Source: Bostrychus sinensis (Eukaryota; Chordata; Actinopteri; Gobiiformes; Eleotridae). From it: a stretch of 64,000 nucleotides of DNA. Below, one piece after another: positions 1 to 12,721 of the stretch. The stretch's first letter is position 1, and each line of letters opens with the position of its first letter. Location of the stretch: positions 28,804,034 to 28,868,033 of the forward strand of contig CM036244.1 in assembly GCA_020698575.1 (NCBI GenBank). The letters run 5' to 3'. The position numbers were made by a program, and so were the translations under genes. The notes beneath the pieces were generated by a model. That model did not search any database. It saw only the letters and a program-made list of their open reading frames with translations, and had not been told where the DNA came from.

Positions 1-1650
1 GGAGAGCAGACAGTAACTCTTTAGAGGTTGAAGTTATAGTTATGTATATACTAACTAACCAAACAGTTTTAGACAGAAAACAAATGGTTATTGATGGGTA
101 CTGAAACCTGGTCTACGTGGACCAATAAGCTTCAGTCTTAATGGGGCTCTTATAAGTGCCGAGTAGTTGGAGTAAATGTCACGTGGTCAAACACGTCCAT
201 TATATATTTTTGCTTCTTGCATACAAGATAGCCGTGGCTCATTCAGCTGCTGTTTGTCTGTGAGCAGAGCACAGGAGAGTAGGGCTGCTAACCCGCAGCA
301 GCACAGTGCACACACGAATGGAGATGGGAAAGGGTCAACTTTGCAAAAGTATAAGTGCCGACACAATGCACTTGTCACAGAGGTGACAAGTGCAGCACGC
401 CAAAGCAGCAACACAAGTTATATGGCAAAACATTTCACCCAAGTACTTTCTAGAACATAAGAAGATGGTAGCCTGTAACAGTATGCTAGCAGCCCACACG
501 TGAAATAACTCGAACCAACTAAATAATTAATCTATGAGTGGAAATTTTCCTTAAACGTAGCTGTGACTATACACAGCAGATGTTTTATTTATTTAAAAAT
601 GGGCTACTGCTTTTTCTTAAATAAGTCTTATTTTGATTTGTAAAAATAAAATAGACAAAAAATATCTATAATCCTAAAGTAGCCTATTTTTTCAATAAAA
701 ATTCCAAAAGTCCAAATGATATGTTATAGCATGCTATGTTTTAATTTGCTTTAGCTTTCAGAAAGTATTGATAAGAGCACCATTAAAAGACAAGATGGAT
801 TTGCAGTATTGATAAGAGTAGTAATACTGTTAAAATTCTAACGATACCCATCCTTACTAGTATGTGCAGTAGTTTACAAAATGTTTTTTCCTGGAATGTT
901 TGTTTGTTATGTTATGTTATGTTTGTATGTTTGTTTGTTTGGGGTCCATGTCAACATAAATGATGATTCTTAAGCTGATTTTTCATATACCTAATCTTTC
1001 AATGGTTTTGATGAGCTCCCTGCGTACCCCTGACACATTGCCCCCCACAGCACATGGCCAACCTCCCGACAATGCCCCTGACTCACTACCTACCGTTATT
1101 TCCTCTCATCTGTCACTATTTGGCTGCCTCAAACTCTGGTGAGCCCCCGTGATCGCAGGCGGCCGCAGATGTTCCACAAATGGGTCACATCCCAACAGTC
1201 TTGGCTAATTAGAGCATTGTTGTACAAAGGGGGCGGGTGCACGTATTATTAAGCAACCATTACAGTGAGTGCCTTTCATCCGTCATAAACTCCAGCTCTA
1301 ATTGGGTTTGTAGGCTTGTGTTTATCTGATGGGCCTGGACACTCATCATTTCGCTCTTCAAAGCAAATAGATCTTATTAGCATGTTTGTCAGCAAGCGGC
1401 GGTGCTAATTTAGAGCTGTACCCAGTTTTTGCACACTGATCTGATAGTGAGGATCAGGACTTTGGTATCTGACTTTATATAATGCACCTCTGAGTTGGCA
1501 TAACAAGGGTTAGTGATTCCCCCGTACTCTCCAGTCCCTCGCCTAATCATGCCAAACACTGCAATGCACTATGGTAAAGTGATTGGGTAATATAAAACAA
1601 AATTGCTAGTGAATGAGTGTGAGAGTAAATGATTATGTCAGTATATGTCT
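1..1650. other. Upstream sequence, no gene seen; simple repeat and enhancer-like stretch
   Basis: TTTG/TTATG repeats at 895-943. 1150-1480 is repeat-free with GCTAATTAGAGC, GCTCTAATTGGG and GTGCTAATTTAGAGC motifs, and could be conserved non-coding sequence. The short ORFs are unremarkable. Confidence 0.35.
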
Positions 1651-1780
1651 ACAAGTGTCAGCCCTGCGACTATTGGGCCATTATCCAGGGTGTACCCACC
1701 TAAGGCCCATAGCTGCTGGGATATATAGCTTCAAGCCATCTACAACCTCTAACTGGAAATAGCAGAAGATGAACGAATGA
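1651..1780 (+). repeat. L2-type LINE 3' end (GTGTCAGCCCTG family)
   Basis: Carries the order GTGTCAGCCCTG...CCAGGGTGTACCC...GCTGGGATA...AGAAGATGAA typical of a very common teleost LINE tail. Other pieces in this window lie near 15500, 16320, 37610, 55650 (minus) and 56190 (minus). Confidence 0.55.
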
Positions 1781-2642
1781 AAATTAAAATTTGTGGATAC
1801 ACTATACATGACTCTACAGTGCATGAATGACTTGCTGTGGTTCATGGAGTTCAGTATAAAACTAAGCAGTGAAAAGCTGAGAGGAAAAACATATAGCTTT
1901 TATAATGCTATACTTGGCTCTTCATATAAATTCAGCCAAGAGTTCCTCCTCCAGATACCGACGGCTGAAGGTTCTTTGGAGCTATGTGGAAAAATGTTTA
2001 GCATACACAAGTTTAAAGTGACCGAGGCTAGAATATTAATTTCGAAAGCTGCTCCTCTGAGCTGTTTGATGTCCATCTCCTGTTTGCAGAAGGAGACACT
2101 GTCCTGTATTGAAGTTGGTCTAATGGGAACATTGAAGTGGGTTACATACTGTCACAGAAGATGAACGAAGGATGACTTTATTAGAAGTCAATTCAAATAA
2201 TTTTTTTCCATAAAGTTTGTAACAGGACACCATTCAGTTATGTATGTTGCCTCATTATCATCATTAATATATCATTATATCATTTCCTTATATTTTGGTT
2301 ATAAAAATTCAGGTTTTCCAAAATAAGCAATGTATACTTTTCTTCTTGCTTTTCTGTAGATGGATTCGATTTAGCTAAAGAGACATGAATCATTTCCACT
2401 AAGTTTCTCTCTTGAACAACATGTTTGTTGTACCTACCAGTTAAATAGGTGCCTCAGGCTAATGTACCTCTACCATTGTAAAGTGTAGTTCTATTCCTGT
2501 GAGGTTTAGTACACTGTCACTTCACAGAAATGGCAGCAAAGGTCACAGCTATAGAGCTGGAAACCTATTGTGGTTTTGTGATTACCTGTGCACCTTTAAG
2601 ACAATTTTGAAGATTTCACCCAAAATTTATTCTATGTTCTAG

Positions 2643-2753
2643 GACATTATCAAGCGAAGCAAGCAACTACCCTTCACCATTGAGTACAGCTTTCCACAAG
2701 AAATGCATGACCTAATCTGGGGTGTTGATTCCTACTTCACTGTGTTAACACAG
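2643..2753 (+). CDS. Candidate isolated coding exon, product not recognised
   Basis: A 111-nt stretch (37 codons) lies between TTCTAG and CAG|GTGAGG. It is open only in phase 0, with in-frame stops just outside both splice sites; the other two frames contain stops. Part of the peptide reads LPFTIEYSFPQEMHDLIWG. The acceptor's pyrimidine tract is weak and the donor is strong. I recognise no family and see no partner exon nearby. It lies upstream of the IgLON first exon, so it would belong to another gene, a pseudogene copy, or be chance. Confidence 0.3.
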
Positions 2754-3660
2754 GTGAGGTGGTAGTTTTTCCTTTTTTCAAATACACATACAGTCTAGAA
2801 TAAGAGCAGATGAAGGAGATGGTGCAGATGATGGCATGTGAATGCTCAGTGTCAGGTGTGTCTTGGGGAAGAGACAGCGACACACAAATGTAAACATGCC
2901 GCTGGAGTGCGGTGCCTGCCGAGAGGGGATATTGTGGAAAGCAGATAAGATTTATTGCCTGCGGGGTTAAATCACATTTTAATTCCATTAAACATCGCTG
3001 TCTGCTCAGCGACTCTTTACAATTACCCGCTCCATCTGCCTCTTGTTCACTTTCCAAATTAATAACTGCTAGTTTGGGATTTTGCAAAGCTTTCTTTGGT
3101 AACACAGCCTTATGCAATTATGTAAGGATCTCCTTAAATGCACTTCAGCACACAAGTATTTCTTTGTGCACATATTGAACATAGAGGCTGGTCTCAAACT
3201 TTATTGAGCAGGCAAGGTCGATTACACGGTGCACTGGCTCAGATATTAAATAACATAACTATGTCATTGAGCACTACTTCAAATGCACCAAGAGAAGAAT
3301 ATTCTACTTTACGCTTCACTCTTGGACAGGTACAGCTACAAGTGTCAGATGAATTCAGCAAACATATTGCACTGAAATATCTGTACTTCAGTTCAAGTAG
3401 TTATCTGTCTCTGAAGTGAATTAGAGAGAAGGGAACTGGTTTCCTTGACGCATTAGGTCTGACACTCCCAGAGTCTCAAACTGTCCTAACTATTTACAGT
3501 GTGTGGTCAAACAAAATACACAGTAGTCACAAGGTGAATATAGAAGTCACATTATAGACGCATCCAAAGATATCTTCAAGTCTTTATCAAAGCATTTATT
3601 TAAGTCAACCAAACCTGCTTGAAATGATCCTGGAGTAATTCAGTAACCACATATATAATA
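2754..3660. other. No gene seen; enhancer-like stretch at 2880-3140
   Basis: 2880-3140 is balanced in composition and repeat-free, with TTTAATTCCATTAAAC and AAATTAATAACTGC. The rest has no assignable feature. Confidence 0.3.
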
Positions 3661-3846
3661 CACTGATCAGGCACAACATTATGACCACCTGCGATTATTG
3701 ATGGTCATGCTCATGCCTAAAAGGCAGCTGCATATGCAACAAACAGTGATGCACTGTGTATTCTGACACTTTTCTATCAGAACCAGTATGACTTTCATCA
3801 GGAATTTGAACTAAAGTATCAGTTTCTTCCTTGGATCACTTTTTAA

Positions 3847-4908
3847 CTCCCAAAGACCCAAACATAGAAAAGACAGCTAAAAATGTTTGGACATTTGAAA
3901 TATTGTTGTAGGAGGCCTTTGATGCATAAATCATTGAGTTTCTAGATTTTTGACATTTTGGTGAATTGCAATACTGCAGCAGAAACGTTGCAGTATTGCA
4001 GCATTGGGACTGAGGGGCAACAGAATTTCACTGATTTACTCTGAACAACTTCTGAACATATAATTGTTTAGAGGGTGAGTGCTCATAATTACAACCACTG
4101 TACCCCACAGTTACAATACTGCATGATGGTAATACATTTCTAATACAGCATTATATGTTGGAATTTTATAAAAAATAATAATTTAGCTAAATTGGAATGG
4201 AAATGGATTCACAAAACTTGAGAAACAAATTAAAATTAAATATATGACATGTTAACAAAGTCTCAAAGAAATAATTAGTTTATCATAGTTTAAAAGCAGT
4301 ACTTTTCTGTCAAGAATAAACAGCAGCGGACATTTGTAACTTGGTGATTAGAGGTATTCATTAGCGACTGTACTTAGTCATCAGACACAAAATTTTAAAT
4401 GTACTTTAGGGATACATGAGTGAGTTATCGCATTAGGAATCCTATTTACAATGAAAGAAATGTGTAAAACAACAGAAGCAGTGTCTTTTTAGCCAGTGTC
4501 CGTCAGTACCGAGGAAGTAGTATTTAACTCCCAATGTTGTGATACTGCAACATTGACAAAATAGGCTATAAATTTAATAAGATCTAAACATACAATGTTT
4601 TTTACAATTGTCTATATGTCTTACTAATTCCCCCAAAATATTAGGGCTGCCTCACTTTAGTAAATCTTGTTTTATCCAGTTTTATAAAACAAGTTGATGG
4701 TCTTCAACAAAAAAATCACAAATAGGGTTTGTGATTTTTTGAGAGGTCAGATAAAAAGGTCGATTTACAGTCTTACCAAGACAAAAGCAGTACCGGGTTG
4801 TACAATGAGACTCTGTTCATATGTAAATATGGGTTTTCAGTAGAAAAAAAAGTTAAGGTTTATTTTGCACAATTTCAAACTTTTGTTGCAACCGTGGACC
4901 TTTGCGGC
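3847..4908. mobile_element. piggyBac-like non-autonomous element (TTAA-flanked) inside the Tc1 relic
   Basis: TTAA occurs at both borders (3843-3846 and 4909-4912). The ends are imperfect inverted repeats (CTCCCAAAGACCCA against GCCGCAAAGGTCCA, 9 of 14 matching). Removing the block rejoins the two halves of the Tc1-like element with one TTAA. There is no coding capacity. Two hairpins lie inside, at 3968-3999 (11-bp arms) and 4710-4740 (13-bp arms, 5-nt loop). Confidence 0.55.
4710..4740. repeat. Perfect hairpin, 13-bp stem
   Basis: Arms AAAAAATCACAAA (4710-4722) and TTTGTGATTTTTT (4728-4740) with a 5-nt loop, inside the piggyBac-like element. Probably a structural feature of that repeat. Confidence 0.6.
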
Positions 4909-5138
4909 TTAAAGACACTGAGGACTGCAGACCAGGAACAACCCACAAGGGCTACAGCTTTGGAAATGCTCTAACCCAGTTGTTGAGTCATCCCATTACC
5001 AATTTTTCCAGCTAAATACATCAAATTTGAGGACAAAAATGTTCACTTGATGCCTAATATATTCCACCAACTTGCGCCATGATTGGTGTTATTCACTTGA
5101 CCTCAGTTAGTGGCCTTAATGTTATATCTACAGTAGTA

Positions 5139-8100
5139 ACGTTGAATTAGATATTAGCCTTATTAAAAGTACAAGTGTATATTGGTCATTTGTGAGCTTT
5201 TCCCCGGCATTGAATAATTGCACCATGTCCACGTGTCCAGAGAAGAGATGGGGTTTCTCTGTATTTTCTCCCCTCTTCAGCTGGTCGTCCTCCAGCTTCC
5301 ATTCCGTGGCCAAATGGAGAGTGAAGTGTGCCCCGCCATCTGTGCTGTGAGGCTAGAGGGAAGCTAATAGTTCCAAACAAGGGATCAGAATCTCATCACT
5401 CTTAACCCTGCGAGAGAGGCCAAGTCTTAAAGGCCCGTCTCTATTGGACACACCATTTACTTTAATGTGTTGCTGGCAAGACGGCCGACCAAACTGTGCA
5501 CTCCTACAGTACATCCCAAATGAGGTTGAACTAGTTTCAATCTCTACCAAGCTCTTTCCAAAGTAGTCTTGTGCCTTGGTAAGCAAATTGAATGGCAACT
5601 TTCTAAACTAATTCTTCTCCACAAGTGAGTACAAGTCCATCTCTAGTGCAACAAAAGGCTGGACATGAGAGTTTTTTTTAAATAAAAAACTGCAATTAAA
5701 CAGGCTAATTGGATTATTTATGTTTTATTTATGTATTGGATGATCATGTTCTTCAGGTCCTCAAGCGACACTGCACTAAAAACAAACATTATTCTGTATC
5801 GGAAATAACTGCAAGGATAAGGAACACTGCCTGAAGTCATAGTCCTTTTGTTGCTCCTTTAACACATTTTTGAGATTTGTTAGCATCTGACTTTCAACAC
5901 CTGAAATCTTGTTTATGTTTTAATGTGAATGAAATATGTAATATGAAAATATGTTTTTGAGACTTGCAAACCACTGTGTCATGTGTCCTGACTATTTTAG
6001 AATTGGGCTTGTACTTTTTACCTGCTCCATTTGAGATGTGTGTTGTCAGTGTTTCTGAGTTCACCTGAAGCACAAAAGGCACCATGCTGTCTTCCTCCCA
6101 ACAAAAGAACTCTTCAGTGGTTCTTTGTTATAGCTGTATTAGGATTCTGCTCCAGCCTGACCACCCCTGGACTGTGGGTTTGTTGTAGTGATGCCTGATG
6201 GGAAATCAGGACAGACTCTTCCCCAGGAGCCAACATAAAAATATCATAGTGTTTGGTTGTCATAACCAGGAGGTCTGGAGAAGTGGTGTCCCTTCACTGA
6301 TATTGCATTGGCAGATTTTGTTCATTCTTCCCTGAAAACAGAGTCAACATGATATGATCTTTAGATTTATGGTGCATGACCTATCATTTACTGGTCTCAG
6401 TTTAGTTTGAACATCTTGGCTTATCACCAGCTTGGTACAACTGCAACATGTAAAAAAATCCAGTTACAAAAACTAGTGTACTCTCTGTGCCATTCCCAAG
6501 CCTGCATAAATGGAGAGGGTTGTATCAGTAATGGCATCCGGCATAAAACCCATACCAAATCAACATGCAAGTCACTGCAATGGGACAGAAGATTTGCTGT
6601 TGCGATCACAGAAAGGGAAAAGCCGAAAGATATGATTCCAAAATTGACCTTTGCAAAGGAGATAATATTTTTGCCGGCATTTGGTTTGTTGTTTGGCTTG
6701 TTAGTTTACTTTCCAAAATAACCCAAACAGTAATAGTCAGATTTGTATTACTTTTTCAATAAATATCAGTATCATGCCAAGGAACAAATTATTTGGTTTT
6801 GCTGTGTATTTTAAACAACTTCTGGATTCATGAATTCTGTATCCTTGGGTAGGGCCCAAAATATTACCTCCAGCCACAGGGGGTCAATAAAGGAACAAAT
6901 TATTAATTTTACTAGATTGTTTAATATTATGAGGTGTAAAGGCTTTGTGTCTCAGTGGATAAAGCATTTAGCCGAGAACTACTAGATTACCAGTCTGGCT
7001 TCAGTTCACTGGATCTTTACCATAGGGCCAATACTATGGCAGAAGTCTACACTTGGTCTGCTTATATTCACTGATCACGCTAAAAGCCTTGAATTTTTAT
7101 TTACACTTTTAAAATAGAAACTATGTTGTAAATATTTAAACAAATATATCAGTTTAATATGAGGCTGCACAATATAGCACATGGTGATAATATCAAAAGT
7201 GAGAATTGCTTCAAATAACAATAATATATACATTGGTTTGCTACTTTGTATATACACTGTGATAACTTCTTTATGTTTTAAATAAACCTTTCTCTGTTTC
7301 AGAGGGTATTTAAACAATGCAAATCAAATCACCACATATTATATTTTCCTATTATCATCCAGCCATAATAGTGATGAGATGATTAAACTGAGATGTAATC
7401 AGAACACCATTAATCATGTCATAGCCACTTGTTGGACTTTTGGAGCTTTCCCCATTGAGGTAAATTAAGTTTTGGGTTTACTAATTACTTGACTTCACTC
7501 ATTGCAAAAATACATGAATCATTCAATGCATCATAATAATATGGGTGAGACTAAATGATGTGCCACAAATCATGTTAATTTCCTTAATAATTATTATTAG
7601 TTTTTCTGAGATAATGGTGCCTTTTAAATCAAACTATTTAGATTTGCAGTTTTCATATTTACCCCAAACAAACTGTAACGTTCAGTTTCAATTTAATACA
7701 GAAGTGCATCCAGTTGGTCTAATGTTAATGCATGGCACACTTTTGCTCGTAAAATTTCTAACCAACCTATCACAAAGCAAACATTTTTTCCTTCAAAGGG
7801 TTATTGGATTTCTTGTTATCGGTGCTAGAAAAGACTATAGCAGTAAACATGTGGATCCCTAAGCTTTAGCTTCAGCTTGATCCCTCAGTTGAAATCCCAT
7901 CAATAAAAGTGTGACCTGAGATCTAAACTTAAATTGTTTTTGAGGGACTTTTCCCAAGATGCTGTGGCTTTTCTTTGCCTTTAACCACTTTGGTCAAATA
8001 GTTTTTGTTGTTTCAAAAGGTTAATGCAACTCTCAGTACAGCTCTGAGCAATGCTCATTCATGTCATCATATTTTTTTCAGTTTCTCCAATTTCAGCCTC

Positions 8101-9589
8101 TGATGTGCAGATGTCATTAAGATCCTTTGCTTTGGTAGGAATGTGCCATTTCAATCAGTATCAGTAAAATATATATTTTAGTTCATTCTGCATGTCAGTA
8201 AGTGATGAGAAATGTTGGTCAGCAATGCAGAGAGATTGTAACCTCCAGCTTCTCAGAATGGCCCAGTGATTTGCATGAGATTTTAAGTCTAAATCCAAAG
8301 AATGGACTTTAAGTTGAAAGAACATGCTGTGTAGTAATTCCATGAGTCCAGCTGACAGTTCAGAGAGCTCAGTGTGTTACTGTGTGGGACTTACAGGATC
8401 TGACTGGCTTTCTTTCTCCCTCTATATGTCCCACGTTTTAGAAATGTTAGAAAAGTTCCTAGTAAGCACTGTTTTATTTATTTTCTATTGAATTTAATAT
8501 ACTCATCTCTGTGGTATATACTGCATGTAATGAATTTGATAAACCACAACATCTGAAACCCAGACATCCTTATCCAGTCCATTTTCAGTGTTCCAGTCTA
8601 AAAAGATGTACAGAGTGTAGTCTTCTGGTAATGATGAGTGGAATGACTGTGTAGGACCCTGTCCTCTCTGATCAGTCTCTGATTAACCTGATATGATGGA
8701 TGCTTTGTATGAGCTGAAACAGACTTAGTGGTTCCCTGACCCATATGCCCGTACCTCATTATCTCTCATGTTGCTCCCTTAGAAAGTGGCGCAATATGTA
8801 TTCCAGTTCATGTGTGTGAAACACAGACATGATTGTTACAGAACACAGCTTCTTGATAGATTGATGATTTTGTAGTATTTATTTTATTGTGATTATTATG
8901 GCTTGCAGATAATAAAAAATAGTATCTTCTAAATTAATAAGATATTACATACATATTATTTTCCACAATATTCTAATATTTTCACTTATATCACTCTATC
9001 ATTCCCATGTACAGTAAATATTGTAAGTGGTAGGGTATGTGTTGTTCTCATGTGAAAATAGCACAATTTTGACCCATTTTTATAAAGTCTTCTGTGGTAA
9101 AGGAATGACTGGAGTCAGATTGTGGTTGTGCTTTTTATGAAGTAGGTCACTGTTTAATGTGTAGTTATGGGCTTTTTATTTGGTTTGCCCTGTGAAAAGT
9201 CAGACATGCAGACATTTTAATGCTAACTGTACTGACTTTACTCTGGAGCATAGAAGTCTCAGGTGCAGTGTTGTCACAGAACATCACACCAAGTCTTTTT
9301 TATATAATGTATTTTTCCAAATTCATGATGACTGCTGACAAAATAATGTACAATAACTGTTAATGACCAGTCATGCAGAAATCATTCCAGTTTTTCCAAA
9401 GTTATATTGGTGGCTATAATCATGTTTTGTGGATACATAGTTCGTACAAAGCTGGCTGTATGCTCTGAAAAAAAAAAAACCTCCACTGTTTTCAGTCTAA
9501 CAGTCTGTTTTAATTGTACTGTGGAAATAAGTTTGGTTTTGTTGAATCCACTTCATAAACAATTCATGTTTCAGTCAAAGCTTGTTGGA
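5139..9589. other. AT-rich sequence without recognised genes
   Basis: Apart from the SINE at 6850-7060 I see only short chance ORFs and AT-rich spacers. Confidence 0.4.
6850..7060 (+). repeat. Diverged tRNA-derived SINE (copy 1 of an unclassified family)
   Basis: A tRNA-like head at about 6940-7010 (GTCTCAGTGGATAAAGCATT resembles an A-box region) is preceded by GGTCAATAAAGGAACAAATT. The same arrangement is present at 47640-47780 and 49290-49620. Following text like ACTGGATCTTTACCATAGGG also occurs near 39350 and 49550. Confidence 0.4.
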
Positions 9590-9750
9590 ATTAGGGTTGC
9601 AAAATTCCGGGAATTTTCAAAGTTGGAAATTTTACATGGGAATAAACGGGAATTTATGGGAATAAACAGGAATTTATGGTAATAAATGGAAATTTATGGG
9701 AATAAACGGGAATTTATGGGAATTTTTGGGAATGAATTGGGAACTTACAC
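9590..9750 (+). repeat. GGGAATTTAT/GGGAATAAAC short tandem array with a hAT-like leading end
   Basis: Starts TTAGGGTTGCAAAATTCCGG and runs into alternating 10-mers GGGAATAAAC and GGGAATTTAT to about 9750. I recall this text as an interspersed teleost DNA repeat, but no matching second end is visible. Confidence 0.5.
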
Positions 9751-9831
9751 AATTCAAAGGGCAATATACTATAGCATAAAACATACAAACACACTTCAAT
9801 ATCTGTGTTATTCCTCAGTCACATGTACATG

Positions 9832-10002
9832 TGGTACATGTAGTAACCTGTGGTACATGTAGTAACCTATGGTACATGTAGTAACCTGTGGTACATGTAG
9901 TAACCTGTGGTACATGTAGTAACCTATGGTACATGTAGTAACCTGTGGTACATGTAGTAACCTGTGGTACATGTAGTAACCTGTGGTACATGTAGTAACC
10001 TG
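9832..10002. repeat. 19-bp minisatellite, nine copies
   Basis: Nine direct copies of TGGTACATGTAGTAACCTG fill exactly 171 nt with hardly any divergence (some units end A instead of G). The unit carries the palindrome TACATGTA. Because 19 is not a multiple of 3 and the unit has no stop on the minus strand, all three minus frames read the same 19-residue repeat. The ORFs here are therefore not evidence of a protein. Confidence 0.95.
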
Positions 10003-10495
10003 CTCTGCATACACTTCTATTTTCCACCTTTTTGCAACTCCAGTTGGAATAGAATAAAAGAGAACCTGATTCATCTTGTTTGGCTTGCTTTGAGCTCATA
10101 AGCCAATAGTTTTCACTTTGTGAAAGGTTAGAAACCATTACAAAACTTCCATAAATACACAAACTAATACATAAATTACACAAATGAATTTACCCACTCG
10201 GTTTTCTGCCTGAAACACTTTAATCTTTCAACACCTCTTTAAATATTTGTGAGCTCTCTGTAACTGTGATGTTTTATTGTCACAGAGAGCTTTTGGTGCT
10301 GCTGTGTACGTTTTTGCTCTTTTTTGCCCTTTTTTGCCATTTTTTTTTTTTTTTTTGCCCCTAGCCAGCCCATTGTGTTCTTGCCAAACCTGGAGACAAG
10401 TTTCCACAGACCTTTTAATGATTTTAAGTGTTACAAACACGTTGGTAGTGATGTTTTTGTGCAATGTAAAACTGAAAGTTAGTAAATAAACCTAA

Positions 10496-11416
10496 CCCTC
10501 AGGCATCACTATGGACATTTTTGTCCATTTGGGCATTTTTTATTTGTTTGATTGGCCATCATTTTGTCTGTGTTAATACTAATCGAACACATTTTTGTAA
10601 TAAAGGCTCTCTCTTGACATAGTTTGGAAGTCAATTTTTATTTTTTTTAATAGAGCATTAGCACACTGTGAAGCAATTTACTATTCTCTCGTGACCTTAA
10701 GGTCTTTTCAGTTGTGTCTTGGGTAGGTTGAAGATTATTCAAAATATTGGCTTTGGTGCATTGTTAATTTTTGTGTAGCGCCAGGCTGAAATTCACACTC
10801 ACATTTGTGACCTGACTGGACAAAAATGTCCCATTGACTTCCATTAAAAACACATTTGTTTTTATCTCACTGCCATTACAGTATAAAATTGTGCGTTCTG
10901 TAATATCAGCTTTTCATTTTGACAAAAAAGAGGGAAATTTGGCATTTTTACTGTATTTTAATAGATTTAACCTTTTTCCTATTACAAAATAAATACAATT
11001 ATTGTATTTTTCTCTTAGAATATAATGGGGCCATGTGATTATCAGGAGACATGACCCTGCTTTTTAATCTCTTTGTAATTACATAAAATAATCATGATTT
11101 TTGTGATGATGGGGTTTTAGTTTTGAGAAAACTAGTAAAATTTGACATTTTTACAGTTCTTCACTAAAATCATCATAATAGTGATTATATTGTATGTTTT
11201 TTTAATAAACAACAACAGTGGCAAATTAAGGGTTAAAATCCTAAAAATTATTATATGTTTGGTAGTTTCAAGCAATACTGAAGTTGTTTAGAAGATTTAT
11301 GCAGAAAAAAGCTGAAAAAATATTAATCCAGTCAATTTTTATAGCAGTATTTTAGAGGTGGACATTTATGTCCTTAAGGTCACAAGTGTATAGTAAATTG
11401 AAGTGATGCCTGAGGG
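10496..11416. mobile_element. piggyBac-like non-autonomous element
   Basis: The ends CCCTCAGGCATCACT and AGTGATGCCTGAGGG form a 15-bp perfect inverted repeat. The right flank is TTAA (11417-11420) and the left is CTAA (10492-10495), probably a mutated TTAA. A second, subterminal inverted repeat (CAATTTACTAT...GACCTTAAGG near 10675-10710, mirrored near 11375-11400) lies inside. There is no coding sequence. The motif GGACATTTTTGTCC and relatives recur several times. Confidence 0.7.
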
Positions 11417-11420
11417 TTAA

Positions 11421-12720
11421 CTTTATATTGTGTGCCATAATAAGACTAATGAGCAATTGTTTTTAGCATGATTCGTGGAATAATTGTAGCTGTAGTAATG
11501 ATTGCAATATTTGGTATTCTATTTGCTAATTATTAACTACCTTGCAAGGCCATTAAAGTAAAGCCTACAAGACTTAGAATAGTGCAGGAAAAATATATCC
11601 TATACTCCTTAACAACTGCTGTAGCCTTAAGGTTACCTTTTGGAAACCACATGCTGTTATAGATTCTTTAGAAAGAAGAAAGTTGGTTTGATTTTCTGTT
11701 TCCATTAGACAGTAATACATTAAGAAGAAGGCAGAAACAATGACATAAAAACATATTTTTAAAACATTTCTCAAGGATGATGCCCCACTGAGGATCAAAC
11801 ATATGTGGCTTGTAGGATGTGTTATTTCTAAAACTGTTGGTGCTAAATGTTTGTAGTTTTATCATTCGCTAGCAAATGTACAGTACAATAAATCATTTTT
11901 AGATGCTTAATGGGCACGTTAAATATTTTTTTTACCAGGTTTACTATGTAATTTGCTTTAGAACCACCTTCTGGCATAAAAAGCAGCACTTGAAATTAGA
12001 AACCAATTAGGACTGACAACCTGGCACGTCACAGCATGCAAGAACAACAAGATTGTCTGTGTCCTCAAACTCATCTTCACAGGCTTTTTTAGAGTTTGTC
12101 ATTAAATTCTTCCTCTTTAATGCCTTTTTACTTCTGTTTGTAGAGTAATGTTTATGTTGCTGCTGATGGACAAGCTAATGTGTAGTGTTTATTTCAGTCC
12201 ATTTGAATTTTAAAGACTGAGGCTGTTTGTGAGGCGTAACGACACAACAGATTACAGGTTTCAATCACTGTCGGAGGAAATGCATATCAAAGCATGACTG
12301 ATCAGGCATTATTATATGATTCTTCTGTGACATTTATAAGGGCCTTTGATTGTTAGATTGCTACAACAGTAATTGCATCAGTAATGAGGCTTTCAGTGGC
12401 AAATTAGAGAGCTGTGTCTATACCACTGCAATTGTTCTGATTTTATGGTAAACAAAATATTCCCTCTGCTAATGTTTACAATGATTTTATGAAAGACTGT
12501 GATGGCAAACCACTGTGCTAATAATTATGACTATAGGTACAGAGTAATTTTAGACAAAGCCAGGATTTATAATGATTTAAGAGTTTGTGTGCCAAAGCAT
12601 TCTTCTTCAGTTTAGTACTTAAATCTATCATAACAAGGGCTTATCCAGTATGTGCACTACAAGTTTACACACATTCATTTATTTCAGCACCTGCCTATGC
12701 CTACCCTACAGTACTAGCTA
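11421..12720. other. No gene seen; enhancer-like stretch at 12200-12560
   Basis: 12200-12560 holds several ATTA/TAAT-type sites, GAAATGCATATCAAAG (octamer-like) and CATTTATAAGGGC, and lacks repeats. The remainder is AT-rich spacer. Confidence 0.3.
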
Positions 12721-12721
12721 A

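Larger units (their letters stand above)
3661..5136 (-). mobile_element. Tc1-like transposon relic, split by a piggyBac-like insertion
   Basis: The left end CACTGATCAGGCACAACATT follows TA at 3659-3660. The right end near 5136 is a decayed inverted copy followed by TA. Segments at 3661-3842 and 4913-5136 resemble the ends and the antisense transposase coding of a common teleost Tc1-like family. A related copy at 57141-58204 runs the opposite way. Transposase coding is broken by deletions. Positions 3843-4912 belong to a later insertion. Confidence 0.65.

Noticed and set aside
9832..10002. CRISPR-like direct repeats
   Set aside because: Units are contiguous with no spacers, and the genome is vertebrate.
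9808..10183. Two overlapping repeat-containing ORFs (YMYHRLLHVPQVTTC)
   Set aside because: Produced by a 19-bp minisatellite without stops; the same peptide appears in every minus frame.
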